Assembly (NCBI GenBank): GCA_905221605.1
Contig: CAJNDS010000569.1
Coordinates: forward strand, 64,001 to 128,000
Source: Symbiodinium natans
Taxonomy: Eukaryota; Sar; Dinophyceae; Suessiales; Symbiodiniaceae
DNA: 64,000 bases
Direction: 5' to 3'
Position numbers and translations under genes: made by a program. Of the stretch, positions 1 through 48,230 are shown piece after piece. The stretch's first letter is position 1. Each line of letters starts with the position of its first letter. The notes below the pieces were generated by a model. It searched no databases. It was not told the DNA's origin and worked only from the letters and a program-made list of their open reading frames with translations.

Positions 1-668
1 AGAAGAGAGGAAACATTCTGCAGATGCTGACTGGTGTTCGGGGGCATTAAGGACGTACCCATTGACGATGCCGTCCAAGTAGCTCCCTCATGGGGTCTGC
101 TCGCCGTCGGGCTCCAGCTTGCTCTCACCTCCTGGTGAACCAATGCCTGAGCACTTCCAGCTGTTCCTGACACAGCTGTCGACGCCCTATGAAAAAACTC
201 TCCCAAACGCATCATCCATTGCAGTGGTGACGCTTGCTCGCCCTGTCGGACACGCCCCGTTGGTCGTATCGCATCGCTCGCGCCCGAGTCCGGTGGTGGA
301 TCCAGTAAAAGCGACGACCCTGGGAGCGGTGACGGAGCCAGGTCTCCGCTTGCACTGACAGGTCCCGTTGGCAAAACCAATGGCGAAGAGGCGTCATTGT
401 CCTCCCTTCCACGGTCAGCAGCTGACGGTGCTAGTCTCATTGGTCTAGCATCAGCGTGATGCCTCAGATCAGCACTTGCCGGTCCAATACCATTCATAAC
501 GGGCCTCTCAACCTGTCCTGCATCTTGCCGAGTCCCAACAACCGCATCCAAATCAGCAGAGTGATTCAAAGGCGAGCCAGCAGCAACTTGGGCTGTCATA
601 ACCTGTTGATACATGGTGTCAGTGTCATCATCGGGGGCAACAGGCCTTGTGAAATCATGGGCTGCCAT
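1..668 (-). CDS. Partial copia-type gag-like ORF, runs off the left edge
   Basis: Reading the minus strand from an ATG at 668 down to base 1 gives about 222 codons with no stop, still open at the window edge. The N-terminal part is low-complexity and acidic to Pro/Ser-rich. Further in, a short stretch (WMMRLGEFF) resembles WMTRLTEFL in the gag region of the complete copia element at 6994-16570, and the overall composition is alike. I infer the N-terminal gag segment of a second, diverged copia-like element lying mostly outside the window. No LTR or primer-binding site could be identified upstream of 668. It could instead be an unrelated disordered protein. Confidence 0.55.
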   Translation of the reverse strand, partial: MAAHDFTRPVAPDDDTDTMYQQVMTAQVAAGSPLNHSADLDAVVGTRQDAGQVERPVMNGIGPASADLRHHADARPMRLAPSAADRGREDNDASSPLVLPTGPVSASGDLAPSPLPGSSLLLDPPPDSGASDAIRPTGRVRQGEQASPLQWMMRLGEFFHRASTAVSGTAGSAQALVHQEVRASWSPTASRPHEGATWTASSMGTSLMPPNTSQHLQNVSSL

Positions 669-838
669 GGCGGGTTCACTCGCTCCTCTGTTTCTCGCAC
701 ACAGAAAGACGATGCGACATGAGTTCCACTGGCATCTGTGCATACAGTGGAGCAAGCTGTGTTATGCTTCTCATGTGTGATGAGCCGTTCGAGGCTGCAA
801 AAGAGTGAGGAGATATCCCCTATACATCCATTTCAACA

Positions 839-1134
839 CCTAAACCCTAAACCCTAAAACCCTAAACCCTGCAAGTTTCCTTTAACAGGGGGGGACTGAG
901 GGTGTGTTGAAAGTTCTCCAGTGCCGCCGAGGTTGCAGGTGGCAGTCCGCAGGCCAGAGACGGCAAGATGTGACATCAACTGTAGAACTGGGCGATTCGG
1001 CTTGGGGCACCCTAAACCCTAAACCCTAAACCCCAAAACCCTAAACCCTAAACTTAGGACCTTAGGATCTTAGGACCTTAGGATCTTAGGATCTTAGGAT
1101 CTTAGGATCTTAGGATCTTAGGACCTTAGGACGT
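839..1134. repeat. Telomere-like CCCTAAA patches and CTTAGGAT tandem patch
   Basis: Two short CCCTAAA runs (839-870 and 1008-1050) flank unique sequence. The second is followed directly by about eight copies of a 9-11 base unit around CTTAGGAT/CTTAGGAC. Both are degenerate and interstitial, so this is not a chromosome end. Confidence 0.8.
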
Positions 1135-1828
1135 AGGCTGGATTCGAGGGTTTTTTTGGGGGTTGTTAGCGTTTCTGCTGCTCGATGAAGTTCAGGGTTG
1201 AATTAGTGAGGCATAGCGCTATGGGATATGTTTTTAGGAAGCCCTGAGTAGGTTGCACCGTTCTGTGCTCTCTGCATCGCCACAGGTCCCTGACTCCATG
1301 AGTGGAACGCCCGTAGTGCGCCACTCTCCAAACATCAAGCTCAGGCCACAAGAAGCACATCCCCTAAACCCTAAACCCTAAGACCTAAGGCCCAAGCCCT
1401 AAGCCCCTAAGCCCCTAAGCCCCTAAGCCCCTAAGCCCAAACTCAGTAAGCTTCGAGGATTCTAAAGGCCAAACCTTGAAAGCCCCAACCCGGGAGGCGG
1501 CTGGGCATGTCACAACCTTGCCACTTGCCGCTGTCTCCTCCAGAGCCGTGATCGACACCTTGCTGCAAGCCCTAAAGTAGTTCACAGGTTCAGGGAAGCC
1601 CACAAATATCATCCCAACGCGTATGAGCCATCAAAGCTGAAGGGGCAGAATCTGTGGGGAGACGGAGATGGAGAGGGGGGTCTTGGACCCGGCTTCAGGT
1701 TGGAACGCCCGAGGTTCTTGATCTTTGTTCAGGATTTCAGGGGCAGAAGGCATCATTGCGTCCAACACCCCAAATCCCAAGCCACCTGAAACCTTGAACC
1801 CTTGTGTAGCACGTGTATGGCCTTAGTA

Positions 1829-1867
1829 TTGTGTGTGTTTGTGTGTGTGTGTGTGTGTGTGTTGTGT
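1829..1867. repeat. (TG)n microsatellite
   Basis: An interrupted run of TG/GT dinucleotides directly visible in the sequence. Confidence 0.9.
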
Positions 1868-2044
1868 GGGCCTGCGTACCCTGAGGGTTTCACCTCTGAG
1901 TCGACAGCTTTTGCTCCAATCCTCAAGAAGAGATCCATCATTTCAGTCAGTCAATCATTCCAATCATCGCCATCACTGTCGTTATTGTTGTCCCTATGAC
2001 GATCATTGTCATTGTCACTTATCATCATTGTCAGTATCGGTATC

Positions 2045-2214
2045 ACCATCATGATCATAATCATCAACATCATCATCATCATCATCACCACCACTACTGC
2101 TGCTACTACTACTACTACTCCTACTACTCCTACTGCTACTGCTACTGCTACTACTACTACTTCTACTACTACTCCTACTACTATACTACTACTACTACTA
2201 CTATACTACTACTA

Positions 2215-2278
<64 letters not shown>

Positions 2279-2315
2279 GCTGCTGCTACTACTACTACTA
2301 CTACTACTACTACTA

Positions 2316-2402
<87 letters not shown>
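2045..2402. repeat. ATC then CTA/CTG trinucleotide microsatellite
   Basis: A CAT/CAC block is followed by about 310 bases of almost pure CTA (TAC) triplets with scattered CTG and TATA interruptions. It creates long artefactual homopolymer-like ORFs on both strands. Confidence 0.95.
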
Positions 2403-5169
2403 AGCTGCAGTTGAAACAGCTGTGCACAGTCTGCGGAGGATGCTGAAGAGGTCTCGGCGTGGATGCGGTGCCTCGGTTCAGGAAAGAAGGATGGAAGGCT
2501 TCTTAAGACTAGCTTATGCAGTAGCGTGTGGTCCACAGGGTTAGCGCAAGTGCAGTCCTGGTGAAACTATAATCTTCGATGATTCATCCACTGCTAGAGT
2601 GGCCTGGAGCTGTGTCCTGATGGAGTGAGCTTTTAGCTGCAAACATTTCCATCAAAGTTGGGTTGGTCCGGCATGAATGAGATCCAGAGCAGAATATCTG
2701 CGAGCCCCCATGCCAGTACCGAGTCAGGCAGGCACTATCAGGTCATGCATGTTCCGCTCACGTCAAGGCACGATTCGAGACTTTCACAAGGTACCTCTTG
2801 GATCTTTTTCTGAATTACCGAGACTTCCGAGGCCGCCGGCAGGATACCAGCCGCCACTGTGGCAGACAAGGTCAGGGGTTTGGGCTCTGAAGGGATCTTG
2901 CGTATCCCTAGCTTACGGGCCTCCACTTGCATTGGCCAGATGACGTCGGCAGGATTGGAGCTTTCGAATCCTCAGCTTAATTTTGGTGATGACCTGTTCG
3001 ATACAGGGTCGTTTGTGGGACGTGACAAGCAGGGGTCACCCTCTCTACGACAGCCGAAGCACCTTGTACAACAGTTTGTGAAGAGGCATGACCCAGAAGG
3101 ATTTATACAGGGATTGCGCCAAGGCTGCAGGATTCAGATCCCGAAAGCAAAGCGCACCCCATGTACGACTAGACATGGGAGGAATATCCTTATGAAGTCC
3201 TTTGTGACCCATGATGACAAGAAGGTGTTCTAGAGCTCGAGTGTGTATGGTTTCAGGGTTTAGAGCTTTGAGCTTGAGCTCCAGGACGCTTTAAGCCGAG
3301 CAGGGGCCTGCCTTCCCGGAACGGCGAACGGGTCCCAAAAAGTTTACAACTGCCGTTGTCGTAGCAGGAGTGGCGGCGGTGTAGCATGGTGAAGCTCGTC
3401 TTGCTGTCTTCCGTTGACCACGTTTTCACGGTCGCATCTTGGGGCATCTTTGGCTCACCTTATCATGCCTCCAAAGCCATAGGGTCGCGAGCCCCACCTG
3501 TGAGGCCATTCCAGAAATCGGCACGTGAGTCGTCAACCTGCTTGGGGCTTAACCGGCTTGGACTTCCCACAGCGTGGTTCAGCCACAGTCCATTCCTGTG
3601 CATGGTCGGGACATTGCATGAAGCAAGTTCTCTCGCTCCTTTCCAGCATCCAAGGCTTAGTGGCAGCAGGACGCCACTACTTTCAGTTCCCGCGGGCAGC
3701 TGGCATCGGCGTCAGGCACGGTGAACGATGTCAAGCACAGGGCTCGGACCCCCAACATGTTGGGAGGCGGCTGGATGTCTCTCTCGACCAGTCACTGTTC
3801 AACCATCTTGGAGCGATGGATGCAACTGCTTAAGCACACTATGTATGGAAACTACCAACATGATTCTGCGACCCAAGCATGTGGGAAGCCCTGCTCGTGC
3901 AGGCCTTTGAACTGATCGGCACGTGGGGTGGGTTGACGTGCGGCACCTAAAGGTTTCGGGGGTGTGTGTCTGGGGTGGAGGGCGGTCCGATTTGCTTTTA
4001 CTTGTTCCGTGTTCAATCTTTGGAGTGCTTGGCTCAAGAGTTTGATTTCGGGCTTGGGATTTGCATCTGAGGTGCTCTCGGCTTCCAGCCTTAGGTTTTT
4101 CGTTCAGCCTAACCTTGAGCAGTAGTAGGGGGCCTTCGCCACCACAGAGAGGACATTTTGGGACCTGTGGCAACTCAGGTCTATGGAATGGTGCAGAAGA
4201 TAGCTCAGCGCGATGTCGAGGAGCTTCTGGCTCTTCTCCGGGAGTTGGGCCGATGGGGGCCCGTTGGCATTCAAGGGCGCCGTCGTCTGGCTGTCCAAGT
4301 CTAAGCACGCCCGCTTTTGCCGCCCAGTGCTGGCCGCCATCGTTTCGAGAGATGCTGGGTCCTGGCCGGTGAAGCGGACGCGGAGAGCCTCAGGAAAGTC
4401 ATCCATCACGACGCAGGCGTGGGCTGTCATTTCGCTGCTGTTGCTTCAGTTCCATGGGTCTGTCCAGTGGTACATTACGTCGACAGCCTCCCTCTCCGTT
4501 TACGGTCTCGTGTTCCTGTGCATCCGTCTCACGACTCACGGTCCGTTGCCATGTCTGCAGGAGGTTTGGCGCGACTGACGTGATTGAGAAGGTGCTGATG
4601 GGTCCAAGCTTTCCTGCTTTGTTTGAGACTTCACGGTGTCGGTTCCGGTGCTTTAGATCCGAGAGCGAGCACAGATAGCTCACCATGCAGCGGACCCTCA
4701 CCATCGACCTCGGGCCCTTTCGTAACAGTAGTCATCGTTGTCTGAGACGTAGTTCTACAGCCGTGGGCAAAGCAACAGTGACCGCTTGAACCGTAACGGG
4801 GTTGCAGTATCATGGCTTCCGGAGGACTGCTTCTGTGCTACTGTCCCCTAAGTTTCGGCTCCCGCCGCGTTTCCGGTTCGAGTCGTGGATGTTACCACAC
4901 CGAGCGCAGGTTGCGAGGCGTCTCTTCCCTCTACTGGCACAGACTGCCGCGGAGATCGGATCACTTCTGCTGCTGGGAGACTCCTCCACCCACTTGGGGG
5001 CCGCATGTCCTGAATTGGTGGGGTTTGAAGGGTTGGAAGGGTTGGAAGTTTTTTTCTTTCCACACCCTGCAAGTCTTGCCTGCTAGCACTGAGTCGCTAC
5101 TTGCTGGCAGGAGGCTCCAGGACCGCAGAGCGACCGTAGGGCTGAGCCCAATGTGGGGTTTCCGACATG

Positions 5170-5285
5170 AGAGGGGTACCTTATTGGGTCCTTACTATAA
5201 GGGAATCCTACTATTTTGGGGGTCCATAATGGGGGTCCTTTGTGAATCCTACTATTTTGGAGGTCCACTATAGGGGTCCTTTATG
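5170..5285. repeat. Imperfect direct repeat, GGTCC-CTATA-type
   Basis: Three imperfect copies of a unit of about 35 bases containing GGGTCCTT and TCCTACTATTTTGG occur in tandem. Confidence 0.6.
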
Positions 5286-5788
5286 TTCGTAAACTCCCGT
5301 AAGGCTTCAGAGAGGGGGGGCTCAAGGAGGTTTCGGGGCAGAGCTCCGGCACACGAGAGACCTGAGGTCTCGAAAGCTGACACCCCCCACGGCCAGGCCT
5401 AGGCGGTGCGCTCAGATGGCAACTGTTCCATCGCTGATGCAGGTCAAGGTCCTCAAGTTCTGAAGTTTCTACAGCCTAGGTCCTCTGGGCTTTTTAGGTT
5501 CTAAGCTGCATAAAAGCCCCAACGTGGACCAACAAAAAGCACCACAAGCATCAGTTTAGATACGAGTGTAAATGAACCGCGTGGAGTGGGGCCAATGTTC
5601 TTTTGTGGTTTTGCTGCGATTGTCTTGTTTGCAGGCAGATAACAAGCCAGATCCAACAACGCGCCCTCAGAACGGGAACGGCCAAAAACATCCTGAACCC
5701 ATCGACCCCATGGACCCTGTGATCTTGGACCCCCCCCCTAAGCCCTGAAAGCCCACACGTCATCCCATCCCCACAACCCCTAAGCCCC

Positions 5789-5808
5789 CAACATCTCCAG
5801 CGTGTGCC
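5789..5808 (+). promoter_or_regulatory. Candidate spliced-leader acceptor of Ku70
   Basis: A pyrimidine/C-rich stretch ending in AG at 5799-5800 lies 8 bases before the Ku70 start codon, which sits in a GCCATGG context. Dinoflagellate nuclear mRNAs receive a 22-nt leader by trans-splicing at AG, so this is the natural candidate. Inference only; RNA ends are needed. Confidence 0.35.
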
Positions 5809-41455
<35,647 letters not shown>

Positions 41456-44400
41456 CACTGCTAGCAACTTGCTCGGCATAGAACTAGCTCCGTGGCGAGC
41501 TTTATGAGAGCCCTCCAAAAGCACATCGAACAAGAGGCTGCCGGGCATGCGTTTGCGTTAAGGGTTTAGAGTCCAGTTTGATTGGCTTTGCAGCTCAGCC
41601 ATCCGCAATTCAGCACAGCACTTCTCTCTTAAAGCTTGGAAGTCCGTGGGCGACGGGCGCATGTGGGGAAGCTCCCAGCTTGTGTGAAACACATGGGCTG
41701 CACCTGTACAGCGGGAGACGCGTCCAGCCGGTAGGATTTATGCGGAAGGGCAGGTCGCTTCCGTTGCGGGTTCTTGATGTTTTAGCATCTTGGGACTAAA
41801 GATGAAACCCGAACTCGAGACCCGAGTCCCCGAAAGCCAGCGTATCGGCCGCTTTAGGCTTCGATGCCTTTACATCTCCAGAAGTTCCTGTAATCCTGAA
41901 CCGCCGGAAACCCTCCAAGAAACCCCTTACTTAGCCAGAAGCTCCTGCTCTTCCGGCGCTTGGCAGCTGAGTGACTGTCAGCGGAGCCACCGACATCAGG
42001 GCTTTGGGGTTTTGGGGATTTCGGGCTTAGGGTTTAGGGGTTGTTGGGATTTCGGGTTTAGGGGTGTTCCGTTCGCTTGTTGAGGGGCTCTGCTTGCGCT
42101 TGGACGAGTTTGCAGCTCGGCTGGTGTCGGGGAAAAGCAAGCACCGCCAACGTGCATGAACTGTAAGAAGTCCGAAGCACAATCAGAAGTTTTTGGGATT
42201 TTGGATGCGGGTTTCAGGACGTCCTGCAGGTCACCGCATTCGATCGAGAGTTCACCATGGGTTCCTGTCGGGCCCAGGGTTTAGGGTTTAGAATTCAGGG
42301 TTTTCGTGCCTCCCCTCTGCAGCTGTCTAGAACGTTTAACCACAGCCCCAACACCCCCCAGACCTGCCCCGAATAGCTGTGCAAAGTAGTCCAAAACCAA
42401 CAGAAGCTTCGAGACTTGCGACTGAGGTGTGTTCTGGGCTCAGTGTCGGCGGGACGTGTCTCCTCAGGCCAGACAGATTGGAACATGTTCAAAAGCAAAG
42501 TTTATACAGCTTCCTTTGCTAAATCAAGGAGTGTATTCGAGGTTGCGAGTTGGGGGGATTAGTTCAGATACTTGCCTCGCAGTGAAAGCTCGCTTGAGGG
42601 CAGAAGTATACCCATCATCCGTATGACTTTGGGCCTCCCCTTGTTCCAGCTACCTGCAGGTCGGGGCGGCCTATGGCTAACCCTGCATGACCTGGACTTC
42701 GGGCTGCTGGATCCGCCCTGAGCGACCGCGAGGAGCTGGTCGAAATCCTGGTCTGCAGCTCCAGGCATAGATCTGGTCAGATTCTTTCCTGTGAGGAGGG
42801 TTCCTAATATTCATAGGTGCGGTCAAGGGAGCCCAGTAACGGACCATCATTTACGGAATGCCCCTGTGAAGTCCTTAAGGCCCAAACCTACAGAACTCCT
42901 AAATCCTGCATCTGCCCAATCTCTCTGCTGGCAGGCCATGTTCCTTTGAGCTCCTTCCTGGGGACCCCTTATGGCGGGGAGTTGTCTTCACCTTCTGCTA
43001 GCAGACCACGCCGGAAGAAACATGGATCTTGCTGAAACTCTTTGGTTGTGATGTCTTTTTGTTTTGTGCAGCAGCAAGAGGGTTTCGGGTGTCGGGTTTG
43101 TGGGTAGCTGATTGCCAAGGACACTACGCTCCCAGTCATCGGGCCCTCTTGGCGTCCTCTGTGGTTGTCCGCTTCCTGCGGCCGGCCTCCGCTCCCTCGC
43201 CCATCTGGCACCGGGCACGGCGCCGCGTCCGGCTCCGCTTGGGTTTTGCGAAGTCGAAGTTCCATTTCTCTTGAGCCCGATGGAAAGTCGAACTCTGGCT
43301 GTGCCATCCATTTCTCATTCGCACCTGGATGGGTCTTCTGCCTGAGATGCCTGGCTGGCTGGGTCTGCAAAGAGCCGGAGGCTAGGGGGCGAGGGCATGC
43401 GACAAGGGCAATTTAGGTAGAGCGTGAGCAGCTGTTTCGGGAGCCCAAGCTCGGCCACGAACGGGCATCAAGCAGAAGGTTCTTGCGGCTCCCCCAGCCT
43501 GGAGGTAGGACCCGGCTTGCACCACTCGTGGAACTTTGGTCAACATCTCGCGCGGTTGAATGGAACAAGTTGTTTCAGTTGCCTGGATGCTGAATTTGTG
43601 ACTATGGTCGAAGTCGAAGTGCTGTCGTAGAACCGCGATGGAGCCATTTCCACAGCCTGTGTGGCCACTGCAAAGTCGGGATGGCCGCACAGCTCTCGAT
43701 CAAGACGAGGGCTCGACCCAAGCAGCAGCGACGTGTCAACCGTTTGAACACGGGCTGCTGTACCTTAGCTCGGCGCGCGCGGAGGCGGCTGCCTGGGATC
43801 TTGTCACGAAACTGGCACCGGCTGATGTGGGGCTGTCGTCCCCGGTGAAGCTCAGACCGAGAGCCTTTCGAAGGAAGTCGGGAAAGTTTGCAAGGGCTCC
43901 ATTTACAGCAACACCCAATGTCATGTAGCTATTCTTTTCTCGGAGCTGCCAGACTGCTTGGCACTCGTTGAGGCGAACAATGCGGTTCACGCTGCTCTGA
44001 CAGACTTCGTCTGTGCCATCCTCTGGGAAGGCTTTCGGAGCATGTCCGAATTCAGGGGTCATGAACATGTCTTTGAGGATGGAGAGCTGATCAATCAGCA
44101 CCCATTCTGCTGGCGACCTTGCTGCGAAGCAGCACATAGGTCATGGGTATTCCGTTGGTATCCCAGCCCTTCATAAGTTCATAAGCTTCTGCCTTTAGCA
44201 CCGTCGCAGGTCGCCTTTGAAGTTCGAATGCCCCAAAAGCGACGTCTTGCTCTGGTTGTTTCCTTGGTTTCTTGAACCCTCATGTCCCTCGCATGTCGAC
44301 CCAAGCTCACTCTTGGGCCGGTGGAGCGCAGCAAGCGAAGCGGCGGAGCTGAGATTTTGGGCAAAGCCCCCGAGGTGCAGCCGAAGCCGCAGTCGACAAC

Positions 44401-45927
44401 CGGCCTGGCCTCGGATGACGAGTCGTAGCAGGAGGAGCCTTGTGCCAGCACCGGCAAGCCGGAAACCCTGCAAAGCTTGGTTCAGTGCGCGAATGGCCAC
44501 CGGCAGCTCTTGTCAAGGTGGAGTGGAAGGGCTGTGCCCGGGCTGCGACACACTCTGAGTGCCGCCTCCCTCAGTGGGCTGGACCTTCTCTTCGTGGCCA
44601 CTGCTGGTACACTTCCTAAAATCTACAAGTCCTTGCTGCACCCACACCCCTGGCCCCAAACTCAACACATCCATCCTGAAACAAAAGCCTGCAAACCACC
44701 AAAGCCGTAAGGAGACCTACAGGCCGCATTTCCTAGGCTCCTTGAGCCCTGCGGGCTCCGGAGGGTTTCGGGGTTACGAGTTGCACTTCAGAGATTTAGG
44801 GGGAAAGATTCGAAGACGAGTTTAGAAGAGCTTTTTAGCCGATCTTTGCAGATGTGCTTCCCTCCCCAAGTTTGCGATCCGGCAAAGTGCGTGCATTTTG
44901 TGTTTCCGAGGGTTTTTAACCCGTCTCAGGGATCAACTTTAAGAGTGGGGGTCGGCAACCGCAGTGAGAGGCACCAGCAAAGCTACAAAGACCGTGTGCT
45001 GGGGAGTGCAGCTGGGCAGATGTGTTCTGCCCAACAAGGTGACGAGTAGACATCAAGCTTGTGACGGCTCGCTGGCGATTGCGCATCGCAGCCCGTGCCG
45101 ATCCCAACTAGAAAGGATGGGACCTTCTTTTGTAGCTGGATAGCCAGTTGGCGATCTTGCCGAGGACTTGCTTGAAGACTCTCGTGTGTGTTGCACTTCC
45201 CGATGGCCAGCCATGAGCTGCGGGTCTGTATTGCGCGAGTGGTCCGGCCATTCACTATGCTGCTGTCGACCAGCAATGTGAGAGACCATTAAGAGCATGT
45301 GGCTGAGCCGCGTGAGCGACTTGCATGCAAGTGTGCGTTTGTGTGCATGTCACCTTTTTCACCAACCAGGCAAACGTGCTGTGCTTGCAACTGAACGAAG
45401 GTCAACAATTTAAAGACGGTACTGGGACGCATCCGCATGCAGGATGATTTTGCAGCTGCCGTCCATCAATATGAAGCATGGATTCAAGTAGTGTGTGTGC
45501 TCAGACGGGGAGGAGTTGAGGCCGACTAATTGGTGACATTGGTTTAGCGGGCACCGCTGGACATGCTTGGCAAGCTGCGCATCCCGCAAACCTTCAAACC
45601 TTGTATATTATATAACTCAACCAAGCCCGGCTTGGAGAAATCGAGTATTTGTCGAAGGCACATCTTGCATGGGACGCCAAAAAAGGACACGCTGACGCAG
45701 CCAAGGTTTCAGTAGCCGTCTGGCAGGAGAAACACGGAAGGGGCACTGCAATCGCATGCTTTATGGCGCTGGCAGTTTAACGATGTTTGCGCAGCATGGA
45801 TGTGCCTTGGCAAGCGAGTGCAGATGCCGGCTCAGGGGCAAAGGAAGCCAGCTGTCACCACGAACTGGGCTCTTGGCCTGCCAGCACAGGCTTTCTCTCT
45901 CTTTGCAAGCGGATCCTTCCACACATC
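41456..45927. other. Region downstream of Ku70 without a recognised gene
   Basis: Mixed unique sequence with weak TTTAGGG patches (about 41998-42060). Overlapping ORFs occur on both strands. The minus-strand ORF 43736-44137 (133 codons) and the plus-strand exon-like ORF at 44306-44428 look most protein-like. I cannot name a product. Confidence 0.5.
44306..44428 (+). CDS. Orphan terminal-exon candidate
   Basis: After CCAAG an open frame encodes LTLGPVERSKRSGG, then a Lys/Pro/Gln-rich stretch, and ends SDDES at a stop (44426-44428). The composition (basic, then acidic tail) resembles the C-terminal end of a nuclear protein, and the minus-strand ORF over it is arginine/leucine noise. I found no partner exons and do not recognise it. 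Confidence 0.25.
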   Translation, partial: LTLGPVERSKRSGGAEILGKAPEVQPKPQSTTGLASDDES

Positions 45928-48230
45928 GGAACGGGAGCAGAATGCTTACATCCCAAGGCGTTTGAGCTTCGGCACGGAAGGGGGGCATTTTGAAGCAGCA
46001 GCGGTGCGGCGCAGTCGCATGTAATCGTCGGGCCCTGGACAGAGAATGCCGTATGCTTCTATGTTTTATGAGTCCGGGCATTGGGAATGATCTGCGCCAG
46101 TTAATGAGTGATCTGGCCTGATTCCCGGTGCCAAACGCTCTGCGACCCTCCCTTCCGCAGTTGCGGAGACATGCGCTGCTCAAGCACGGCAGAGGGCCTG
46201 CCTGAGCAGACCTCTGCCAAGGTCGTCTGATGTCCCAATCAGAATCTGCGGAAGCTGTGCTATCCCATCTCTCAAGCGTAGGAAATTCTTTGGACACTCC
46301 GTGAAGTCGGCTCCAAGCAGTTGCGTTTGTGGTAGGAGGGCAGTCTTGGTCGGTGTGCTCCTTGAGCTCTCTGCCGGAGAACGCATGATTCGGTGGCATG
46401 TGCATTGGCACCTTCACGAGGTCTGCTCGACGCCACGATGGATCTGTCGTTGAAGTGCCTTGCCGTGCACACGCACATGCCAGCTCCCTGACAAGCTGCG
46501 CTGCCGCATGCAGCATTTGGCGGCTAGCAGGTTGACAGGATGCATCTCGCTGCGGATTGTGGGGGCGGCTGAGGATGGTGTGTCTCTGTCAACAAGCAGC
46601 TTGCACATGCTTGCGGCTCAGCAGAGCTTCAGCTTCTCCAGTCCAGCATTCATCGGAAGGCTCTACCGCCTCCCCAGCCCTTGCCGTGGCTCTTAAGGAT
46701 TGGTGTTTCAAATGCACAGGGCCTTGTAGGCCTTGTAGCTCTCGAGCGTGGCTCGTTCCTGGTTGTGGTGGTTCGGATGTCGCTTTGCCCAAGCATTGGC
46801 AGGTCCCCTTGAACAGGTCAGTAGGCCAAGTCGGCATGTGCAGTGGGCTCGGCTCTTTCACTTCCGGCCTCCGCGGCCATTTCACGGAAGATGGACTGCT
46901 GTTGACGTTGCCCTCGTCTGGGCGCCTGACCCGCCGAAGCATGCCGAAGCACTCGAGCTGTTCGCAGACGACCATGTTCGCAAAGGCTGAACGGCAGTGC
47001 GTGACATCGCCCGCCAGGGTCGCCGGACGTCATGGCAATGTAGCAGTGGCAGTGCTAGCCATAGTGATAGAGCAGGTGCATGAGCAGCTGCTTGCTCGTC
47101 TGCCCTTCCAAGCTCCCGGTCCTTCGCGAGTCTCACGACCATCGCGGAAGCTTTCTTGTATTGGGTGGTGAGACTCAGCTTGGGGGAAGTTTCCAGGACA
47201 GCCACAGGGCGAGCCACAGGGCGAGCCACAGGGCGAGCCACCTTCTGTGGGGCACTCATTCCAAGCGTGGCTGACACGTGCAATTGCAACGTTGGGCAGT
47301 TGGTGCTCCTTCAGTCGCTTCTCGTGGAGCTGGGAGGGTCTTGCTTCCACCCGTTCTGCCTGTTCTGCAGGTTCTGCAGTTGGAGGCGGCGCGGCACTGC
47401 GTGCGACACCTGCGCGGCAGGCCGCGCAGCGGGCCGCATCAGATCGGCTCGGCCTGGTTGCGCCAAATCGTGCAGCTGCACCTGCAGAGTTCGTGCGACA
47501 GCATTGGCAGCGTTGCCACTAAGACCATTGGGACCGTGGAGGTTGAGACCCATTCTGCGTTGCTTGCCACCTGCCGTGAAGCAAGCGCTGACAGCATGGC
47601 AGCCCAAACCGGTTCAAATCTTCCCACCAAGGCGGCTCCTTTTGCGGAGACGATCTGCCAGACTCTGTTCCGGTGCATGGCCATGAGTCTCCAAACAATC
47701 AGCACGGCGCGATGACAGCCGAGCCGACAGTCGTGCAATGGGCCTTCTTAGACACTGCCATGGTGAGTACAGAGGTTGTGTTTCGACGTGGTCTTGCTTG
47801 GCTGGCCCGGACATCTGGCATCTAGCTGTGAGTGTTGAGACGTCGGTGGCTCGCGCTGTTGTTCTCTGAGGTAGTGACTGTGGAAGCGCCTGTGGCTCCC
47901 TGTTCAGTGCGCTGCAATCGCATGCTTCATGCTGGTGATTGCTGGTGCTGACGGCTTGACGATGCTTGCATGCGAGTGATGGATTCTCCCCAGGACGCAA
48001 GCTAACCGTCAGCAGTAGTTGGGCTTTTTGGCTTGCCAGCAGGGTCGCCCTGTGCCAACATTCGTCTCCGCTTCTGGGTTGGTTGGGGTGGTTGGCCTTG
48101 AGGCTCAGGTTAAATGGCTAGCAGGACCCTCAACAAATGAAAATCCATTTTCACCTCTTCGCCAGCGCATCCTGACGTTGGGCAATTTGTCTAGCCATTT
48201 GTCCGCCGGAGTTCCGGAGTATGAATCGAT
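45928..48230. repeat. 2.3-kb tandem duplication, copy 1
   Basis: 2,303 bases, near-identical to copy 2 at 48231-50515. The copies differ by a few substitutions and by one fewer 12-bp unit (GGGCGAGCCACA, three copies here, two in copy 2). The longest ORFs (222-251 codons minus, 204 plus, 176 plus) overlap one another and show no known domain, so the coding status is unclear. The segment is GC-rich with no introns I can place. Confidence 0.95.

Larger units (their letters stand above)
669..5808. other. Gene-poor, repeat-rich stretch upstream of Ku70
   Basis: I recognise no gene here. It holds short telomere-like CCCTAAA patches (about 839-870, 1008-1050, 1361-1440), a CTTAGGAT-type tandem patch (about 1056-1134), a TG microsatellite, long CTA/CTG trinucleotide tracts, and an imperfect repeat at 5170-5285. 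Several ORFs of 100-170 codons at 2.6-4.7 kb overlap one another on both strands and show no domain I know. The plus-strand ORF 2859-3233 and the minus-strand ORF 3799-4308 (which contains a CPLCGGEG stretch) look most protein-like but remain unassigned. Confidence 0.5.

Noticed and set aside
1996-2544. 182- and 146-codon ORFs rich in Tyr or Thr
   Set aside because: They are translations of a CTA microsatellite with no non-repeat coding signal.
42717-42770. Annexin-like fragment (ALSDREELVEILVCSSR)
   Set aside because: One short match to the annexin repeat pattern with no neighbouring repeats or supporting splice sites.
45761-46516. 251-codon minus-strand ORF in the 2.3-kb duplication as a confirmed gene
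   Set aside because: Plus-strand ORFs of similar length overlap it, there is no recognised domain, and it is not kept in the diverged third copy.
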